Shown here one piece after another: positions 58,601 through 64,000 of a stretch of DNA of 64,000 nucleotides. Location: assembly GCF_901000735.1 (NCBI RefSeq), contig NC_081544.1:32253235-32317234 (forward strand), given 5' to 3'. The notes beneath the pieces were generated by a model. That model was not told where the DNA came from and did not search any database. It saw nothing but the letters and a program-made list of their open reading frames with translations. The stretch's first letter is position 1. Each line of letters starts with the position of its first letter. This DNA comes from Corylus avellana (Eukaryota > Streptophyta > Magnoliopsida > Fagales > Betulaceae). The translations under genes were made by a program, and so were the position numbers.

Positions 58601-59259
58601 TCCATAATAGAACACTAAAGCAGATGTCAATTAAAAACACACACACACACAAATACTTCTGTAATCCATGAAGCCAACAAGAATCAGTTTGTTATGGAAG
58701 ATGCTATTCATTAGTTGTCACCTTCGAATCTTCGACCAAACTACATTTTCAAGCCTATGTTAATACTCTAAAAACTCTTTAATCTTTCTACGTGGAGACA
58801 AGACTGTATTCTCTTGAAAAATAAATAAAAAGCTAAAGAACACATTGAAACTATTGTCAGAATGTGCTATTGCTATAGATCAAGTCCATGTTGAGGCTGG
58901 CAAAACAGTACACGTTGGAGATGATCAAAAGGCAGATAAAGTGGGGGCCAATTCCATTGGAATTGAATGCTGGTAAGCGCCGTTTGTAGTCAAATGCTAT
59001 CATCGCTCATGATAGAAGATTCATATTCGTATTTGCAGTTAATTGGCTGCATTGCATAACATCCTTTTTTGGCATGAGCCATTCCAATGAGGATACTATT
59101 GTTGTCATCAGCAAAGGGTTAGATTAATGGATGGCATTGAAATATATTCCATTGGTTTGTCCCTCATATGTACCGTTGATCCTAATAAGCAGGTTATGGG
59201 GAGTTGATATAAAGACATTCTCTGACATAGGAAGCCGCATCCTCATTTCTGAGTCGTAG
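55606..59259 (+). CDS. HAD-superfamily hydrolase-like protein (HDHD3 type)
   Basis: Nine exons join in phase: 55606-55720, 55973-56089, 56850-56932, 57428-57511, 57691-57766, 57872-57944, 58250-58323, 58879-58972 and 59193-59259, giving 260 residues. The four haloacid-dehalogenase motifs are in order: [11 protein letters not shown] in exon 2; II, VVSNFD in exon 6; III, the Lys of VGYEKPD in exon 7; [12 protein letters not shown] in exon 8. In motif I the second aspartate of the usual DxDGT is glycine (DAGGT), so the nucleophile remains but the acid/base residue of classical phosphatases is missing. That is shared by plant relatives as I recall them. The helical cap lies between motifs I and II. 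The 55606 ATG is the upstream in-frame start and gives a short Cys/Ser/Arg-rich leader of possible organelle targeting. Substrate unknown. Confidence 0.9.
55739..55762. repeat. CT-rich microsatellite at the start of HAD intron 1
   Basis: A CT repeat with two C insertions, about 20 bases after the exon 1 donor. Confidence 0.85.
58097..58215 (+). mobile_element. Truncated LINE/SINE tail with 13-bp target duplication in HAD intron 6
   Basis: A 119-bp insert ends in an A-run and is flanked by perfect direct repeats ACATGCAAAACAT (58084-58096 and 58216-58228). It includes TTGCATTAGGGTTGCGCC and CTCTGCGCTCTTTCAATAAT before the tail. Long target duplications and a poly-A end are hallmarks of target-primed reverse transcription. 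The same family occurs in opposite orientation at 38232-38335. Confidence 0.85.
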
Positions 59260-59655
59260 CTTCCACGGATTTAAGTACCATACTGCATATTTTCTTGCAA
59301 GTAATTTAAGTTTCTTCAATCCTCTTTTGTTCATCGTCTTTCTGCATGGCAACTGGCTTTTTGAACTCTTCAGTACTTCCTATTTTAACATTTGCATTGC
59401 TTTATCAAAAATTGTGGACCTGACCTGACCTGAATGTTTAGTAATATGTTGCAGGAGTGGTGGTGTGATAACAACTTAACAAATTGGATATATTTTTAAG
59501 GAATAATTTGGAAACTTTTCTCTTGAACAAGCTTGTTGTATAATCCCCCTACTATTATTAGATTTGCGGATACACACAATGCAGATTTTTGTTGAGTTTG
59601 GATTTGATGGATTACATTGCTGACATTTTCATCCAGTCAAGCGGTATTACTTGTC

Positions 59656-59681
59656 TATATATATATATATATATATATATA
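59656..59681. repeat. TA microsatellite
   Basis: Thirteen TA units. Confidence 0.95.
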
Positions 59682-59750
59682 ATTTCTTGTTTACTATATT
59701 TAGTATAGTAGTCAGTATGCTTTGCATGTTATCATATTTAGTATAGTTTA

Positions 59751-60627
59751 GGAAAAATCATATTTATCCCATAGTTTTTCATCTGATTTAGATTTAGTCA
59801 TTAGATTTCCAATTGTTGGGATACGGTCTTTAAGTTTTGTCCAAGTTTAAAATAAGTCACTCTATTATTTTATGGTCAAAATTAACAGTTTGTTATCTAT
59901 CACGTGTGTCTCATTTAACTTGTTAGCATCCCAATGCAATGCACAGCAAATATCAAGTCATTCATAAATTTTTTAAAAAATAAATAACAAAAAAACCCTC
60001 AAAATCCAATGGATTTGTCGTGAAACGTAGAGAAACACACGAATCTTGCTTACATCCACTCCACAAAATAACTGGACATCTCTGTTCACTTGTTCAGATT
60101 CAATAGTCCCATTTTAACACATAAAATTTAAAAAATACCACTCTGATTTCTCACTAACAATGGAGGCANNNNNNNNNNNNNNNNNNNNGATTTGCTAATT
60201 CAATTTAAAGCTTCACACAAGTCATTAAATTGTCTATACCCAGCGAGCTAGGATTTAAGTTCCCATATATCTATATTAGCAACTCAACATGTAAAAATGG
60301 TGAAGCTTTGAGGGGATGTAAGCCAGATTCATGCGATTCTCTAAAGTTTCACACCATATCAATTGGATTTTGTGGGTCCTTTGTATTCCTTTTTTTTTTT
60401 TTTTTTTCTTTTTTTTAATGACTTGGTATTTGCTGATGTGGCATTGCATTGAGGTGCTTTAAATGAGATACATTTGGCATATGACAAATGGTTAATTATG
60501 ACCATAAAGTAATAATAGGGACCTATTTTAAATTTTGGCAAAATTTAATGACCGTATTTTTTAAATTAGAAACCTAAAAATTAAATTCAAATTAGATAAA
60601 AACCTAAAGACTAAATATAATTTTTCC
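59751..60627. mobile_element. Foldback element with assembly gap at its apex
   Basis: The left half from 59751 (GGAAAAATCATATTTA) is the imperfect reverse complement of the right half ending at 60627 (TAAATATAATTTTTCC). Further matching pairs are a GGTCTTTAAGTTTTG-type stretch and TTATTTTATGGTCAAAATTAAC with GTTAATTATGACCATAAAGTAAT. The midpoint is about 60189. No target duplication could be fixed and there is no coding capacity. Confidence 0.65.
60169..60188. other. 20-base assembly gap
   Basis: Twenty N, located at the centre of the foldback element 59751-60627. Confidence 0.99.
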
Positions 60628-60826
60628 CAATAATTTAATAGGAAGTAGCGCAACAAATGGGAAAGTAGCAATGACATTAATTTTAGAGAGGAAAAAGAAA
60701 AAGAAAAGGAAGAACAATAGAGAGGATTGGAAAGGTGGAGAGAAAAAAACAAATTCCGCTTACAATAACAATCAACAGTCGTGAATGCTATTTTTTTTAG
60801 CTGAGATAGGGGAAGTGACATACGCT

Positions 60827-62864
60827 TCAGGCAAGATACCGATATAATCTCCTGTCATTATTATCCCTCTCCAAGAAATCCCGCTCAATAAGAGATTCTA
60901 TCCGTTTCTTGATCTCCGTCGGGTTTGCCAGAAACCGCGATTGCAACTGCTTTGTGACCTCGGCTATTATGTTGTTATGATCCAGCTGCCTTCTCGATTT
61001 CATGATCCTAACTATGGCGGCTTCAATCTGGGGTTTCCTGTCCTCCTCCACCCTCTGCCGGGTCTCCTGCTTTTCAGGTTCTGATTCCTTCTGTGCAACT
61101 ACAGTTCCTATCTTCACCTTATAGAATTTGCTTGTAAACTTGTCGTTAACAAAGAATGCATCATCCTCACTAATGTCTTTGCTCATAGGTTCTTTCCTGA
61201 GAACGTTCTTTCCCTTCACACAAGCCATGGATTGCAGACACCTCTTCAAATCCGAAGCAGGTATCTCCGTAGCCTGCTCAATCTCCTTGTAGTTGAGCCG
61301 ATCAGCATTGTTGAACAGCATTAGGACACACATCTGATAAGTGGACACATTCAACTCGTGCTTCTGACCCTTCCCAAATATTGCTTTCATATCTGCTGTG
61401 CCCATGTTGGTTTGCCACGACAACCTCCGACCAGTATGAGTCCCAAGGTAATATGCCCGAAACCTCTCACATAGTGTTGACATTTCAGCTGGCAGGTTGC
61501 ATGTAATGGTAGGCTGAGTTGGCCAAGACCCTGTTGTCAGAACTTGGACGGTCAGCGTAGGGCCATCCTCAAGCTCAGGGTGGCCAGTGTAAAAGCCTTG
61601 CATTGTATCCTGAGAGGTTTTCATGTCTGTAAACATGCCCTCTAGTTTTGAAGTAAATTGGTACCCACATTCTGTCTTTAGCTTTACTATCAAACTTCTC
61701 TCTGCATCATCTGAGACGGTCTTTCCAGACAAAAGCCGCTTCGCCAAATGCTGTTTATAATACTTCTCAAATACATCTTTCTCCTGTAAGTAACGAAATA
61801 GCATCATCACCTTGTCAAGTATAACCTCTACATCCTCCTCACTGACCCCCTTCAGACCTTTGCGAAGTTTGTCATCCACAAACAATGAAATAAACTCTGG
61901 AGAACGCGGATTCAAGTTAATGAAGTATTCAAAGGATGAATTCAGAGCATTCTGGAAAGTCTTGTCATTGTTAAACGACAAGTTAATGATGCTATCATAT
62001 TTGTCTTTCTCATCCAGGAGCCGCTGGACAAATTCCACTGGATCCTTGAGCCTTTCCAGATCAGTAACAAGCTGCTTACCAGTCTCCCTGATGTGAGAAG
62101 TCATCACTTCTCGTATTTTCAAGAGGCCGTTCGGCACCCGACGGAACAAAGCATACATTCTTCCCATGTCTTCATACTTATCATCAAGAAGCATGTTTAC
62201 CAAGCCAGAATTTTCCATGTGGATTAGTCTCATCATGTGATTAGCAATCATTTCCTTCTCTACAACACTAGTTATCTTTGTTTCACTCTTGGTATCCAAG
62301 TAATGTGTCACCCTCTCCATTTCCTCGTTTAGACGCCTCTCGGCTTTCTTGAGGTAATCCCCACAATCACAGCACTCAATGAAATTTTGAGACTCAGCCC
62401 CGTAAAACTCAGCTGAAACCTCAAGAAAAGGCCTTTCAAAATCTTCTTCATAAACAGAAGAACCTAAATCCATTAGCATCTTAATTAAATTCCTCATTAG
62501 CCCCCTGTTAATAACTTCACCGGTCCGTTCTCTACGTACTAGTTCAAGAAGCGTATTTAACAGCCTAGTCTGAATCTTGCTGGAGTGGATGATGCTATCT
62601 CTCCATAAGTTCAGCCCAAGCTCGTGAACAGGAGTCTTCTGGGAACTTGGAATATAAGTCCTGTCCATGTACATTAGTATGTCTCGGATCATCTGTAATG
62701 CCTTGTTATGATCATTCCATTTCCTGTTCAGTTCTTCCAGAAACAAACCTCCCTGAGCATCCTCAATAGATTTTGATATTTCTTTGAGATGTGAAGTCAT
62801 AGTTGTAACCAGTCCTGAGTACAGCTTATCACCAAATTTGTGAAGCACCATGTTGTACGCATTC
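60827..62864 (-). CDS. CUL3A: Cullin-3, scaffold of CUL3-BTB ubiquitin ligases; first exon outside window
   Basis: One long exon of 2038 bp encodes about 679 residues of a cullin; full plant CUL3 is about 732. It begins after the acceptor GGTTTAG in phase 2, restoring the RNAYNMVLHKFG sequence. The ~54-residue N-terminal exon is not found in 62865-64000 and must lie beyond the window. The N-terminal cullin repeats bind BTB substrate adaptors. The cullin homology domain includes KYYKQHLAKRLLSGK, and the C-terminal part binds RBX1. The C-terminal winged-helix region has the neddylation lysine in VRIMKSRR, followed by the usual RRLYRYLA end. CUL3 ligases act in ethylene synthesis control, phototropin signalling and development. 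The two-exon structure is as I recall for plant CUL3. A or B subtype is not decidable by eye; neighbouring ORC6 and PMT2 favour CUL3A. Confidence 0.95.
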
Positions 62865-64000
62865 CTAAACCAATGAAAAACAAAATGCAACATAAAAAAC
62901 AAGGAATCCCATTTCTCTGAAAAAGGAATCTAAAATCGTAGAACTGGCTGTTCATTCTTTTTTTCTTTTAGGGAGGGGGCAGGGGGTGGTTGTTGAGTGA
63001 GAGTTAAAGACAAGAAAGAGAGAGCTATTTGCAAACTCAAAGGCTATCAGCATAATATAATCACCACATGTTTCACCCATAATCGTCAATCCAGTGATAT
63101 CGACATGATACCCAGACAAACTTCCACATAATTGAGCTGATTATGGGGCTCCAAGGGCTCTCGGTGTGGCCAACACTCCAGAACTACCAAGGGGAGGAAA
63201 ATGAAATAGATGAAGAACCTTTGTAAAGCAACTGCAGATTTACATAACTAAAATAAGACATAAACCATAATTTCAACGCCTAAGCAACACGACACCACTT
63301 AAAATTGAAACAAACAATAGAAACACCGGAGGGAATGTCTTTCAGGCATGTGAGTTGTTAAAAATTAGTAATAAAATCACCGAAGGAACAAAAATAAATA
63401 AAAGCTTGTAGTCACAAATATATTCAGTATATTTGTTCAGAGAAAGTGGACAAGAGAAAAATTATAAGAAAAGATTGAGAGGAATTAACTTACAAACTAA
63501 ATACTAGATAGTTCTTCGAGGGAATATTTTTTATTTTTTATTTTTGGGGGGTGCATAATTTTTTATTGGTAGGCAATTCCTCAGAGAAACCTTATGGCAG
63601 AGAATAATCAAATTTATTTTGAAAATAACCACTCCAATTTCTTCTCTCTTTTTCTTCTCCTCCCAATCAAGCATTAGGAAAAGTAATGCTAATTTTTTTA
63701 ATTCTCTTTCTAGCCATACACCCCATGCCCTTAGTCATCGAGAGAGTTTCTATCGCATATTATATACACTGATTTAACCAAAGCATGCCTCTCAGGACAC
63801 TAATAGAGTTTAGAATGAGGTTCAGCTGCCATTTCCGTTTCACTATACGAACCAAAAATCTAAGGTCTGAAAGGCATGACCCTGAAAATTGTTACGTGCA
63901 GCAACACTAGGGAGTCGGGGAGAATCTTAAACAGAAAAACGCATAAATCCCAAAAGTCTTCCCCCAAGGCACATGATTGGAAAAGTAGAAATTTGGTGGC
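62865..64000 (-). other. First intron of CUL3 (partial)
   Basis: AT-rich sequence with no exon-like stretch matching the cullin N-terminus and no element recognised. The intron is therefore at least 1.1 kb. Confidence 0.6.

Larger units (their letters stand above)
59260..60826. other. Intergenic between convergent HAD and CUL3 genes
   Basis: Contains the HAD 3' UTR, an AT microsatellite (59656-59681), and a large foldback element with an assembly gap at its centre. The last ~150 bases are the CUL3 3' UTR side. Confidence 0.5.

Overview
This is a nuclear chromosome segment from a flowering plant. Nine of the ten genes recognised have typical plant products, most carry GT-AG introns, and the space between them is AT-rich and full of small transposons and retroelement debris. 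The proteins resemble eudicot versions. The repeats suggest a woody rosid, but the species cannot be fixed from the sequence alone.

Layout, left to right: a chloroplast CPBP-family membrane protease gene (minus, 3' end outside the window; an LTR sits in one intron). Next comes a 4.26 kb stretch present twice, on either side of a 100-N assembly gap (4426-8681 and 8782-13035). It holds only a broken RNase H-like retroelement fragment and repeats, and is best read as two unmerged contig ends. Then follow a PMT2-type Golgi methyltransferase (plus), an intronless phytochrome kinase substrate gene (plus), sphinganine C4-hydroxylase (minus), ORC6 (minus), HGH1 (minus), a two-DUF26 membrane protein (minus), a MUCI70-type DUF616 glycosyltransferase-like gene (plus), a HAD-like hydrolase (plus) and CUL3 (minus, first exon outside the window).

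The genes do not form a pathway; each is an independent eukaryotic unit. Their order matters more: from memory, the Arabidopsis counterparts lie in a few blocks (At1g14270-14310, At1g26830-26850, SBH1/CUL3B near At1g69640-69670). This window looks like the unfractionated ancestral order.

The rest is mobile DNA: a hAT-type element with an 8-bp target duplication in an HGH1 intron, a Mutator-type MITE with an 11-bp duplication, a LINE/SINE tail with a 13-bp duplication in a HAD intron, a G-box-bearing palindromic MITE, an ~860-bp palindrome built from two Copia gag starts, and a palindromic element whose apex is itself an assembly gap. No convincing new multi-gene system was found. No tRNA, rRNA or CRISPR was seen. 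Exon boundaries were worked out by hand from splice consensus, phase and family conservation.
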